A stretch of DNA of 8,735 nucleotides from DATFGK01 sp046712825. GTDB lineage: Bacteria > Actinomycetota > AC-67. The notes below the pieces were generated by a model. It saw nothing but the letters and a program-made list of their open reading frames with translations. It did not search any database and was not told where the DNA came from. Within the stretch, counting starts at the first letter, position 1; every line of letters begins with the position of its first letter. The translations under genes and the position numbers were made by a program. The DNA is taken from contig JBKKCR010000048.1 in the NCBI GenBank assembly GCA_046712825.1, positions 1-8,735 of the forward strand, read 5' to 3'. This document shows positions 1 through 6,688 of the stretch, one piece after another.

Positions 1-141
1 GAAGCGGTCGCGCGGAACGCGGCCGGCGCGGTGCCGGGCGACGTCGAGGACGCGCTTGCCTGCCCGGTCTGCGGGCGGCTGTGCTCACGCGCGGAGGCCG
101 CGACGCACATCTGCGACCGCCTCGAATTCTCAGTCAACTAA
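1..141 (+). CDS. Zinc-finger-tailed protein, C-terminal fragment (copy 1)
   Basis: The reading frame is open from base 1 and ends at TAA 139-141, giving the last 46 residues of a protein that begins outside the window. The visible part closely matches the end of the complete gene at 7803-8441. Both contain VEDA(L/V)ACPVCGRLCSRAEAA, then HICDRLEFS and a final asparagine. The cysteines and histidine follow C-x2-C-x11-H-x-C, a pattern that would suit one zinc ion, so a small zinc-binding tail is inferred. The homology is also visible in DNA and stops at the stop codon. The gene is on the same strand as the membrane-protein gene at 374, with a 232-bp gap between them. The function is unknown. That this is a paralogue rather than chance is very likely; the zinc role is inference from residue spacing. 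Confidence 0.9.
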   Translation, partial: EAVARNAAGAVPGDVEDALACPVCGRLCSRAEAATHICDRLEFSVN

Positions 142-193
142 CAGGAGACGTATCTGTCTCACCGGCTTCGTAGAGTGCCTTCGGAGGTATTCG

Positions 194-292
194 ATGCTGC
201 AACTCGCAATGACCGAAGAACCATTGCCGACGACGTGCTTCGCGTCCACGACTGCCAGAAGACTTCCTGTGACGGAATCCGTGGCCACCTAA
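194..292 (+). CDS. Possible 32-codon small ORF in the gap after copy 1
   Basis: A GGAGG at 183-187 sits 6 nt before the ATG at 194, which opens a 32-residue frame (MLQLAMTEEPLP... to TAA at 290-292). The spacing and strength of this Shine-Dalgarno-like site are good for the window, and this is the only reason to list the frame. The peptide has no membrane segment, no recognisable motif and no counterpart near the second copy of the zinc-finger gene. It could be a chance ORF or a degenerate remnant. The longer frame that contains it (56-292) begins inside the zinc-finger fragment in the wrong phase and is not favoured. Confidence 0.2.
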   Translation: MLQLAMTEEPLPTTCFASTTARRLPVTESVAT

Positions 293-305
293 GCCCGACC
301 CGAGT

Positions 306-366
306 GAGCAATAGTTCGCGAACCCCTTGCGATCCGCCTTTGATGACGTCAACGGCCGCTACGATC
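306..366 (+). promoter_or_regulatory. Conserved promoter segment with palindrome, upstream of membrane gene copy 1
   Basis: This segment aligns without gaps to 6221-6281 upstream of the paralogous gene, with 39 of 61 positions identical by hand count. Identity is concentrated in GAGCA (306-310), TTCGCGAA (315-322), TGCGATC (328-334) and GCTACGATC (358-366). TACGAT (360-365) fits a TAnnnT -10 box and lies 8 nt before ATG 374, which would make the mRNA leaderless. No clear -35 hexamer is visible at the expected distance. GTTCGCGAAC (314-323) is a perfect 10-bp palindrome centred about 55 bp before the start codon, a place where an activator or repressor could bind. The regulator is unknown. Confidence 0.55.
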
Positions 367-373
367 TGCACCG

Positions 374-790
374 ATGGTCAGGTTCGTGCGCGGGATGGCG
401 AAGCGCCGCCTTCGGCAGGGGTTAGCGGCCTCTGGCGCGCTGTTCGGCGCGCTCGTCCTCGGCGCGTCGGGCGTGGCCGTGTTTCGATCTTCGCGGGTGC
501 CGGACGATGCGTCGGTGTGGCGATTGGTGTTCTCCGACCGTGCGACGGTCGGCTTCGTGCGACTGGCTACCGTCGCCTTGGCCCTGTACGCGATCGCGAG
601 CTCTGCTGCGCTCGTCGTCGGTGGCCGATGGCTTCGGGGGTTGGGCAGTGGCGGACTGCAGGTTGACGACGCTCAAGCCTCCCTCGAGGCGGCAGAGGAG
701 CTCAAGGCCAGAGTTCGACGCGCGGAACAGACGCGCGACGAGGCGATCCGGGTGGCCGAGGAGATGACGCGATGGTTAAATCAAACTTGA
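374..790 (+). CDS. Two-helix membrane protein with charged C-terminal tail (copy 1)
   Basis: This 138-residue protein has a basic N-terminus (RGMAKRRLRQ), a first hydrophobic helix at about residues 17-37, and a short loop containing WRLVFSDRATVGFVRL. A second helix covers about 62-83, and a charged amphipathic tail covers about 98-138 that could form a coiled coil. The basic N-terminus suggests both termini face the cytoplasm. It is clearly paralogous to the protein at 6290-6685, sharing GFVRLATVALALY and the preceding W-R-L and S-D-R. I do not recognise the family. ATG 374 is chosen because it lies 8 nt after a conserved TACGAT box; ATG 395 (MAKRR) aligns better with the start of copy 2 and is the alternative. 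The 3' end overlaps the next gene by 19 bp, so the two are probably translated together. Confidence 0.8.
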   Translation: MVRFVRGMAKRRLRQGLAASGALFGALVLGASGVAVFRSSRVPDDASVWRLVFSDRATVGFVRLATVALALYAIASSAALVVGGRWLRGLGSGGLQVDDAQASLEAAEELKARVRRAEQTRDEAIRVAEEMTRWLNQT

Positions 791-954
791 GAGCCATGCC
801 CAAGCCGCGCAAGTCTCGCATCCCCCTCGAGCTCCTCGAGAAGCTCGAGGAGTTGCAGCGACGCGCGCAGGAAGAGAGCCGCGAGACCGCGGTGGTCATC
901 GCCCGGGTAGAGAAGTTGCAGCGCCGACTCCGCGAGATCTACGTCGTCCGGTAG
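772..954 (+). CDS. Small charged coiled-coil protein (copy 1)
   Basis: This 60-residue protein is rich in Lys, Arg and Glu. A basic start (MVKSNLRAMPKPRKSR) is followed by a long amphipathic helix at about residues 18-57 with leucines at heptad-like spacing (LELLEKLEELQRRAQ). A coiled coil that pairs with itself or with the helical tail of the membrane protein encoded just upstream is a reasonable inference. It begins 19 bp inside that gene. GAGGAG at 758-763 is a good ribosome-binding site 8 nt before ATG 772. The start is supported by conservation: ATGGTTAAATC and the residues MVKSN recur in copy 2 at 6681. No known family is recognised. Confidence 0.75.
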   Translation: MVKSNLRAMPKPRKSRIPLELLEKLEELQRRAQEESRETAVVIARVEKLQRRLREIYVVR

Positions 955-1253
955 CTGCCCCGACCCGATCCCCGGCGTCTGTCCTCTGCCTTCCCAATAC
1001 GGTGGAGGCGTGAGCACGGGTGACGCGGCGATGGCGCGACTATCCGAACTCGCATGGGTCGGCGTCCGGTGAAAGAGTGTCCTCGATCCGTCTGAGCTCG
1101 CGCCGAACGACCGGGCCAGCCCCAAAGCCTCGCCGCGCTTCGTCCCGTCCTTCCCCTTAGCCTCCGAAGACCGCGCGTCCAGTTCCGGATCCGCGACCGG
1201 CGCCGCCTCCCCGGCGAACGCGCTTCGGTCGGGGAAAGGCGGGCTGCGCGCGG
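955..1253. other. Intergenic region with no supported gene
   Basis: The 299 bp lie between the stop of the coiled-coil gene and the convergent stop of the protease gene. Homology to the second module ends just after the shared GGTAGCT at the stop codon, so the duplicated block ends here and no toxin-antitoxin genes follow it, unlike in copy 2. Short frames on either strand have low-complexity composition and no convincing ribosome-binding sites. A small inverted repeat, CGCCG/CGGCG with a 6-nt loop at 1201-1216, lies downstream of the protease but has no T-tract, so I do not call a terminator. Confidence 0.5.
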
Positions 1254-4200
1254 TTACGAGACAGCGGTCAGAGCGCCCAGCGCGTCAACCAGGCCGTAGC
1301 CGAACAGCGGGTCGTACCCCGGCGCGCCCATGTCCTCGGTGCTCGCGAGGATCGCGTCGATGACGCGGGCGGCGTTCTCGGAAGATCGCGCTCCGCCGAT
1401 CCGGTCGTAGACGAGCGCTGCGATGCCCGACACGTGCGGCGCCGCCATCGAGGTGCCGGAGACCGAGGCGTAGCCTGCTCGCCCGTCGCCGCACGTGTCG
1501 AGTGCAGCCGGCCAGAGCGACAGCACATCTGCCCGCGGGTTCCCGCACGCCCCGCTGCCTCCGCCGCCCGGCGCTACGACGGTCGTCGCCTTGCCGGTCG
1601 TCGGTTTGGCCGGGTAGTTGGAGTACGAAGCCCGGTGATCCTCCCGGTCGACCGCGCCGACGCAGATCACGCCCTCGACGACGGCGGGATACTCGCAGAG
1701 CGGAGCCGCGTTGTTCCCGGCCGCGGCGACCACGACGACGCCATGCGAGGTCGCGTAGTGAACCGCGTCGTCCAGCGACGACATCTGTCCCGGGATCGAG
1801 TCGAGCACGGTCCCCGAGCTGAGCGACAGGTTGATCACGTGCGCGCCCGCGTCGGTCGCGCGCACGATCGCGAGGCGGATCGCCTCGAGGTACCCCTGGT
1901 TGTCCCCGTCCAGCACGCGGAACGGCAGGATCGTTGCGTCGGGCGCGACGCCGACGGTCCCGACGCCGTTGCGGGTGCACGCGCCGATGATGCCGGCGAC
2001 GTGCGTGCCGTGGCCGTTCGCGTCTCGCGCGCCCGCGCCGTCGCCGATGAAGTCCGATCCGTCCACGGAGAGCACCTTCCCCGCGCAGGTCAGATCCGGA
2101 TGCGAAGGATCGATCCCGCTGTCGATCACCGCGACCCGCACCCCGAACCCCGTCGCCTGCGTCTGCCGCCACGCCTCGACCGCGTGGATCCGCGCCGGGC
2201 CCCACTGGTCGGCCGCGAGCGGATCATCGATCGCCCCCGCGTACGAGCGGCGAGCGGAGAGCGGAGAGAACTTCGGGAACGGCAGCCCCCGCACCTCGCC
2301 GATCGTCAGCTTCAACGGCCGCGCGATGTGCGACGGGTAGATCCCCTCGGCGCCGTCGTAGGTGGCGGCCACGCGGAACGGCAGCCCGCTCATCGACACG
2401 CCGAAGAGCGTGACCGGCAGCGAGGCGCGAGCGACGCCGTGCGCGTCGGTGACGGCGTCGGTCTCGAAGATGTTGAGCCAACGGTTGTTGAGCATGTCGT
2501 ATGTGGCCTGCCCGTAGTCGGGGTAGTCGTCCACCTGCAGGTCGAACCGCACCACCGCGCCGGCGAGCGGCCGTCCGTTCGGGTTCCGCAGCCGTGCCTC
2601 GACGGGGATGCGGCGCATCGCCTCGGTCGCCGCGCGCGGGGTCGTCGAGGTCAGCTCGAGCGCCGCGCCGGATCCGTGGGCGTTGGGGGCGACGCCGACG
2701 CCGCCCGGTTGCGATCCGCCGTCGGGCGCCTGGCGCGGTGGGTCCGAGCCGGAGTACCGGCATTCGGACCAGGTGCCGAAGCCGCGGTGCATCGTCGGTC
2801 CCGCGCAGCCGATCGGACGGGACGGCGTCGAGATGATCGTGGGAGCCGCGCCCAACGCGACGAGCGCGCCTTGCGCGCCGGCACCTTGCATCTGCGGCCA
2901 GGTGCTGCCGATCTCGAGCGCGCCGCCGGCGTCGGGAACGGCCGTCGCCCGCTTCTCGCTCGAAGCCGTGATGCGGTCGGTCTTCCCGCCGGCGTCGAGG
3001 AGAGCGCCGAGCACGCCGAGGAAGCTGGCGTCCGAGGCGCCCTGCACGTTCTGGAACACGGTCTCCTGCGCGATGACCGTGAGGCGCGGGACGCCGACCG
3101 GCCGGCGTGCGTGAACGACGCCCATCACGTCGGCGTTCGATCGAACGGTGTAGACGTCGGAGCCGGCGTCGTCGGCGATCACGCCCGATCCGCCGGTGAT
3201 GCCGGTGCCCTGCACGAACATCAGCGGCGAGTCGTAGCCGACCACCTCGAGCTTGGGAGGCTCTTTCGGATGGGACAGACGGTCGCGGAGCACGACGCGG
3301 AGCCGCTCGAGATTTTCCGCGGTGTAGGAGTCGTTCCCGGCGTGGTCGTTGATCAGGCCCTCGCCTTCGTAGAACCCGCCGCCTTGCACCCAGAGCTGGC
3401 TCGGCATCGCGCTGTCGAAGTACGCGTCCTCGGGGTTGTTGGAGGCGATTACGGTCGCCCTGGCCAGCGGGCAGCCACACCGGTCGCTCACGGTGATGCG
3501 CTTCCGCGTCGATATCGTCGAGCGCGCCGCATAGACGTCGTCCCCGCCGAGGTCGTCCAGGATCCCGAGTGTCCCCTCGTGGAATCCGACGCCGTGAGCA
3601 ACCAGCATCTGCTGAACGAAGCCGGTGCTCGCGATGCGGGCGTCGTACCGGGTCGGCCCGACGCCTTCGAGCAGAACGCCGATGCCGCCGGGCGCGCCGT
3701 CGGCGCCTTCGACAGCGCCGTGCGTGACGAGCTGTCCGTACGCCACGGGATCGGCGATCAGGTCGCCGCGGCGCACCGGATAACGGTCGGCGGGAGCGGC
3801 GATCAAGCCGAGCGTCGCGGTGAGCGAGTCGCCGCCGCCGTCATCCACGAGCACGCCGGTCCCCGCCTTACCGCCGGCGCCTTGCGCGAAGGCGGCACGT
3901 TCGACGAGAGCCTTGATGCTGCGCTGACGCCCGGTTCCCGCGGCGAGGGAGTAACGGTCGTCGCCCATCCCCGAGTCGATCAACGCGCCGATCGAGCCCG
4001 TCGTGTCCACATAATCGAGGGGATCGCAACCGCCGCACTCGATGCCCCAGCCCGCGCCCTGGACGACGGCCGCCGCGCGCTCCTGCGTGCCGGAGGGGAG
4101 CCTCGCCTCGTAACGGTCGGCACCGCCCGCGTCGAACAGTACGCCGACGCCGCCCTCGAGCGCCGCGCCGTGCGCAACGAGCATCTGCGACGAGAGGCTC

Positions 4201-5159
4201 TTCGGAACGACCGCTGTGTGCACGTCGTCGCCGCCGAGGTCGACGACGAAGCCGACCGCGCCGCCGAACGCGGATCCGCTTCCGAGAACGAGGTCCGTGT
4301 CGCCGACCCGCGTCGCGGCGTAGCGGTCGTTGCCGGCGAGATCGACCACGATCGAAAGGGGCTGCAGGGCCGAGTGCTCCGAGGCCTTCAGCGTTCCGAC
4401 CGCGGCGCCGGCACCGCGGTAGACGTCGTCGCCTCCGAAGTCGACGGTGACTGCGGCCGGCTCGGTGTAGGTGTTGGAGGCGTCGGATCCCACGCACAGG
4501 ACCGGCAGCTGGTCGAGGAGGTCGCACCCCAGCGCTTCGCCGGCCGTCGCGTCGCCCGCTTGCGCGGCGGCGGATGCTTGCAACCCGGGGAGGGCGGCGT
4601 CGATGGCTCGGGCGAGGAAGAGTGCAGCGCTCGCAGCCGCGCCGTCGGAGGATGCGCGAGGCGTCCACCAGCGGTTGCCGGACGGGCGTCCCTCGACCCA
4701 GCGTCGCGGCAGGTCCAGATCGCCGGTGCGGGGATCGATCCGGCTGGCGGCGATGCGCCTGCTCCGATCGTGGGCGGTCAGCGCGGCGAGCGTCTGTTGA
4801 ACGTCGACGGACGGTGCGCTTTCGAGCATCGCTGTGGCCGCGCGCGCTGCGTCGGCGAGGCGATCGAGCGGAGGGGCGGAGGACGGCGCGGAGGGGGCCG
4901 GCGCGGCGATGCCCGATACCGCGAGCAAGCCCCGGACGAGGGACTCGAGGGAGCCGGACTCGAGGCTCGCGCGGATGGTCACGGCGCGGTCGCGCAGGAG
5001 CCGGACGACGGGTTGCGTCTTTGGCGAGAGATAGTCGATCGGGTCGGAAGACCGGGGCTCGCGGCCGGCACCGGACGAGGATCCGGCGGCCAGGACGGCC
5101 AGGGCGAGGGACAGGGGGGCCCGGCCTCCCCGGCGGCTTCCTCGCGCCCGGCCGAGCAT
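1254..5159 (-). CDS. Secreted subtilisin-like (S8) serine protease with N-terminal GGxDxY repeats
   Basis: This 1301-residue protein carries a signal peptide (basic MLGRARGSRRGG, then LSLALAVLAAG) and no lipobox cysteine, so export is expected. Residues about 235-775 hold some 11-12 repeats of a G-x-G-V-L-x-D-x-G-G-x-D-x-Y core, with cores near 239, 272, 306, 342, 395, 438, 497, 535, 604, 662 and 720. Many are preceded by VQGxG or LVAHG. Residues about 832-955 resemble a bacterial Ig-like domain. The S8 domain (about 985-1301) has a complete triad: Asp1013 in VIDSGID, His1050 in NGHGTHVAG and Ser1237 in SGTSMAAPHVSG, plus the oxyanion Asn1149 in AAAGN. The six cysteines in this domain suggest disulphides and fit an extracellular protein. 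It should be an active endopeptidase. The repeats are probably a beta-rich, possibly calcium-binding scaffold, which is inference. The substrate is unknown. No clear ribosome-binding site precedes ATG 5159. Confidence 0.95.
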   Translation of the reverse strand: MLGRARGSRRGGRAPLSLALAVLAAGSSSGAGREPRSSDPIDYLSPKTQPVVRLLRDRAVTIRASLESGSLESLVRGLLAVSGIAAPAPSAPSSAPPLDRLADAARAATAMLESAPSVDVQQTLAALTAHDRSRRIAASRIDPRTGDLDLPRRWVEGRPSGNRWWTPRASSDGAAASAALFLARAIDAALPGLQASAAAQAGDATAGEALGCDLLDQLPVLCVGSDASNTYTEPAAVTVDFGGDDVYRGAGAAVGTLKASEHSALQPLSIVVDLAGNDRYAATRVGDTDLVLGSGSAFGGAVGFVVDLGGDDVHTAVVPKSLSSQMLVAHGAALEGGVGVLFDAGGADRYEARLPSGTQERAAAVVQGAGWGIECGGCDPLDYVDTTGSIGALIDSGMGDDRYSLAAGTGRQRSIKALVERAAFAQGAGGKAGTGVLVDDGGGDSLTATLGLIAAPADRYPVRRGDLIADPVAYGQLVTHGAVEGADGAPGGIGVLLEGVGPTRYDARIASTGFVQQMLVAHGVGFHEGTLGILDDLGGDDVYAARSTISTRKRITVSDRCGCPLARATVIASNNPEDAYFDSAMPSQLWVQGGGFYEGEGLINDHAGNDSYTAENLERLRVVLRDRLSHPKEPPKLEVVGYDSPLMFVQGTGITGGSGVIADDAGSDVYTVRSNADVMGVVHARRPVGVPRLTVIAQETVFQNVQGASDASFLGVLGALLDAGGKTDRITASSEKRATAVPDAGGALEIGSTWPQMQGAGAQGALVALGAAPTIISTPSRPIGCAGPTMHRGFGTWSECRYSGSDPPRQAPDGGSQPGGVGVAPNAHGSGAALELTSTTPRAATEAMRRIPVEARLRNPNGRPLAGAVVRFDLQVDDYPDYGQATYDMLNNRWLNIFETDAVTDAHGVARASLPVTLFGVSMSGLPFRVAATYDGAEGIYPSHIARPLKLTIGEVRGLPFPKFSPLSARRSYAGAIDDPLAADQWGPARIHAVEAWRQTQATGFGVRVAVIDSGIDPSHPDLTCAGKVLSVDGSDFIGDGAGARDANGHGTHVAGIIGACTRNGVGTVGVAPDATILPFRVLDGDNQGYLEAIRLAIVRATDAGAHVINLSLSSGTVLDSIPGQMSSLDDAVHYATSHGVVVVAAAGNNAAPLCEYPAVVEGVICVGAVDREDHRASYSNYPAKPTTGKATTVVAPGGGGSGACGNPRADVLSLWPAALDTCGDGRAGYASVSGTSMAAPHVSGIAALVYDRIGGARSSENAARVIDAILASTEDMGAPGYDPLFGYGLVDALGALTAVS

Positions 5160-5229
5160 GCGGCATAGTTCGCCCGATTCGGGGGGATGTCCTGCCTCAG
5201 TCGTCGGGGTCGACCGCGGCGGCGACCGG

Positions 5230-5249
5230 GTCGGGTCCCCGAGCCCGAC
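5230..5249. repeat. Short inverted repeat between XRE remnant and protease gene
   Basis: GTCGGG (5230-5235) and CCCGAC (5244-5249) form a perfect 6-bp inverted repeat with an 8-nt spacer, inside the 113-bp gap between the two minus-strand genes. It could fold in RNA from either strand. There is no T-tract on either side, so it is not a standard intrinsic terminator. In such GC-rich sequence it may be chance. Confidence 0.25.
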
Positions 5250-5272
5250 GCCGAGTAAATGGAGTCCGTTTC

Positions 5273-5587
5273 TTAGCGGACGAGTCTGCGCACGAGATCG
5301 ACCACTCGCTCGAGATCCTCGTCGGAAAGATCCGGTAGCGAGCGGTGCACCTCGGCGAGAAGGGCTTCGCGGCTTGGTGAGGGTTCCATCGCCTCGGCTA
5401 CGTGCGGAGCCGACCGGGGGCTGAACCAGCTCGATGTGCGTGTCATTCGCGGCGCCGGGCTCGCGATCGAGTCCGCCGCGTACATCACTCGATCCTCCGG
5501 TGCGGTGAGCTCTTCGGCGGCAGCCATCACTTCGTGTAGCGGCACCTCGAGTGCTTCGGCGATCACTCGCAGGACCCGCGGCGACCC
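5273..5587 (-). pseudogene. XRE-type transcriptional regulator, 3' remnant
   Basis: Read on the minus strand, the 104 residues before the TAA at 5273-5275 begin GSPRVLRVIAEALEVPLHEV. This looks like the last helices of an XRE-family helix-turn-helix domain, where the usual wording is close to 'SPRVLRAIAEALGVPLEEL'. A linker and a helical C-terminus (LLAEVHRSLPDLSDEDLERVVDLVRR) follow. The DNA-binding first helices are missing. The frame stays open upstream to 5971, but that part is only the antisense of the ADP-ribosylglycohydrolase remnant. The homology breaks at about 5588, the same place where the opposing gene begins. It is therefore called a 5'-truncated gene. The family assignment rests on a short stretch and is moderate. 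Confidence 0.62.
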
Positions 5588-5593
5588 GGCCTT

Positions 5594-6202
5594 CGCGCCG
5601 CTCCGGTGGGGCTGTTCGCCAACGATCCGTTCACGCTCGGCTGCGAGGTCGCCGCGATCACGCATGGCCACCCGAGCGGCTACCTCGCGGCGGGCGCGTT
5701 CGCGCAGATGATCGCCGTGCTCAAAGACGGCGGCTCGATCGACGAGGCGCTCGACCGCGCGATGCGCGAGCTCGCCGGCCACCCCGGCCACGAGGAAGTC
5801 ACCGACGCGCTCGAGCGGGCCCGCTCGGCTGCGCGAGGAGAGTCGGCCACGCCCGGCACGATCGAGTGGCTCGGCGCCGGCTGGGTGGCGGAGGAGGCGC
5901 TCGCGATCGGCGTGTTCTGCGCGCTCAAGGCGACCGACTTCGCCCTGGGCGTGCGGCTCGCGGTCAACCACTCGGGCGACAGCGACTCGACCGGCTCGAT
6001 CGCCGGGAACCTGCTCGGGGCGATGCTGGGCGTCGAGGCGATCCCACAGACGTGGCTCGACCGGCTCGAAGCCCGGCAGATCATCGAGACCCTCGCCGAC
6101 GACATGCGGCGCGTGTTGACGTTCTCTTCGTCTCCGATGGGATGGGAACCGATCGGCAACGAGGTCACCGAGGACTTCTTCCGCCGCTACCCGCCGAACT
6201 AG
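5594..6202 (+). pseudogene. ADP-ribosylglycohydrolase (DraG/ARH family), 5'-truncated
   Basis: The family removes ADP-ribose from proteins or small molecules using a two-metal site. About 202 residues remain of a protein usually around 300 long. Recognisable family motifs are RAAPVGLF at the very start, ITHGHPSGYLAAGAF, IEWLGAGWVAEEALAI, and the C-terminal metal-binding NHSGDSDSTGS followed by GNLLGA. The N-terminal half, with the GDALGAP and TDDT-type metal ligands, is absent. Upstream of RAAPVGL the in-frame sequence loses all similarity and reaches a stop (TAG 5537-5539). A GTG at 5606 opens a 198-codon frame, but no ribosome-binding site precedes it. The metal site would be incomplete, so enzyme activity is not expected. 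The rest of the coding sequence is undamaged, which suggests a recent break. Confidence 0.87.
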
Positions 6203-6212
6203 TTCGTCCCAC

Positions 6213-6236
6213 TCGCGAACGAGCAGTTGTTCGCGA
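6213..6236. repeat. 8-bp inverted repeat upstream of membrane gene copy 2
   Basis: TCGCGAAC (6213-6220) and GTTCGCGA (6229-6236) are perfect reverse complements separated by 8 nt. The right arm contains the TTCGCGAA element conserved with copy 1, so this is a plausible binding site for a dimeric regulator. In copy 1 the left arm is degenerate, but the right element is a full palindrome by itself. Confidence 0.45.
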
Positions 6237-6281
6237 AGCGGCTGCGATCAGCAGGAGAAGGGGCATCGAGAAGCTACGATC
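6221..6281 (+). promoter_or_regulatory. Conserved promoter segment, upstream of membrane gene copy 2
   Basis: This is the counterpart of 306-366. The four shared blocks GAGCA, TTCGCGAA (6230-6237), TGCGATC (6243-6249) and GCTACGATC (6273-6281) keep exactly the same spacing. TACGAT at 6275-6280 would be the -10 box, 9 nt before ATG 6290, which again suggests a leaderless transcript. The sequence between the blocks has diverged to near random, which points to selection on the blocks themselves. Confidence 0.55.
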
Positions 6282-6289
6282 GGTCGGCC

Positions 6290-6688
6290 ATGACCACCAA
6301 GCGCCGGATCCGCGCGCGGTCGCTTCAACGCTGGGCTGCGAGCACTGCTGCCGTGCTCGCCGTCGCCCTCGCGGTCGCCGGCGTGGTCTTCTTCAGAGCC
6401 GGGGCGAACGATCCGAAGGAGCCATTCTGGCGCCTTCTTCTGTCGGATCGCGTGACTCTCGGATTCGTGCGACTCGCCACCGTGGCGCTGGCGCTCTACG
6501 TCATCTCGAGCGTTGCGGCCCTGGCGGCGGGTGAACGCTGGCTGAAGTCGCTTAGCGCGGGCGGGTTCGAGGCAGACGAAATTCGTGCTTCGGACGAGGA
6601 ATTGGCGAAGTTGGAGGCAGGTTCGCGAGCCATCGAGCGTGACCTCGATCAAGTGATCCGATTGTTGAGGGGGCCGGGGGATGGTTAA
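6290..6688 (+). CDS. Two-helix membrane protein with charged C-terminal tail (copy 2)
   Basis: This 132-residue paralogue of the protein at 374-790 has a basic start (MTTKRRIRARSLQRW), a hydrophobic helix at about 16-36, a loop with FWRLLLSDRVTLGFVRL, a second helix at about 59-81, and an acidic, helical tail at about 94-128. The loop and second helix are the most conserved parts. ATG 6290 is preferred over the upstream ATG 6227 because the extra 21 residues have no equivalent in copy 1 and would overlie the conserved promoter blocks. The start lies 9 nt after TACGAT. The gene ends in TAA 6686-6688 and overlaps the next gene by 8 bp. The family is not recognised. Confidence 0.85.
   Translation: MTTKRRIRARSLQRWAASTAAVLAVALAVAGVVFFRAGANDPKEPFWRLLLSDRVTLGFVRLATVALALYVISSVAALAAGERWLKSLSAGGFEADEIRASDEELAKLEAGSRAIERDLDQVIRLLRGPGDG

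Noticed and set aside
175..666. A plus-strand frame overlapping the first membrane gene
   Set aside because: It runs out of phase through the membrane-protein gene and gives an Arg-rich composition. Paralogy with copy 2 fixes the real frame.
781..1125. A 114-codon minus-strand frame in the gap before the protease
   Set aside because: It is antisense to the conserved coiled-coil gene for much of its length and has no recognisable protein features.
2224..3480. A 418-codon minus-strand frame inside the protease gene
   Set aside because: It is an Arg-rich off-frame shadow without motifs.
2830..4460. CRISPR array or RTX nonapeptide repeats, suggested by recurrent GTCGTCGCCGCCGAGGTCG-like words
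   Set aside because: The words are irregularly spaced and degenerate, and they encode the protein repeat core. The period is far longer than the nine residues of RTX.
1434..5168. A 1244-codon plus-strand frame antisense to the protease gene
   Set aside because: Its translation is an Arg/Val/Gly-rich low-complexity product with no motifs. It is the expected antisense shadow of a GC-rich gene whose minus-strand frame shows a full S8 triad.
5273..5971. A single 232-codon minus-strand gene
   Set aside because: Only the C-terminal 104 residues look like protein. The rest is antisense to the ADP-ribosylglycohydrolase remnant, so it is a chance read-through across a junction.
6213..6236. An actinobacterial LexA (SOS) box in the inverted repeat
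   Set aside because: The SOS box needs GAAC-N4-GTTC. Here the spacing is GAAC-N8-GTTC, and copy 1 has GTTC-GC-GAAC in the opposite order.
142..6289. Integron-type cassette array or insertion sequence explaining the duplication
   Set aside because: I see no attC-like imperfect palindromes, integrase, transposase or flanking terminal repeats within the window.
5551..6534. A 327-codon plus-strand frame across the ADP-ribosylglycohydrolase remnant
   Set aside because: It is a +1 shadow with Arg-rich content. The family motifs are in the other frame.
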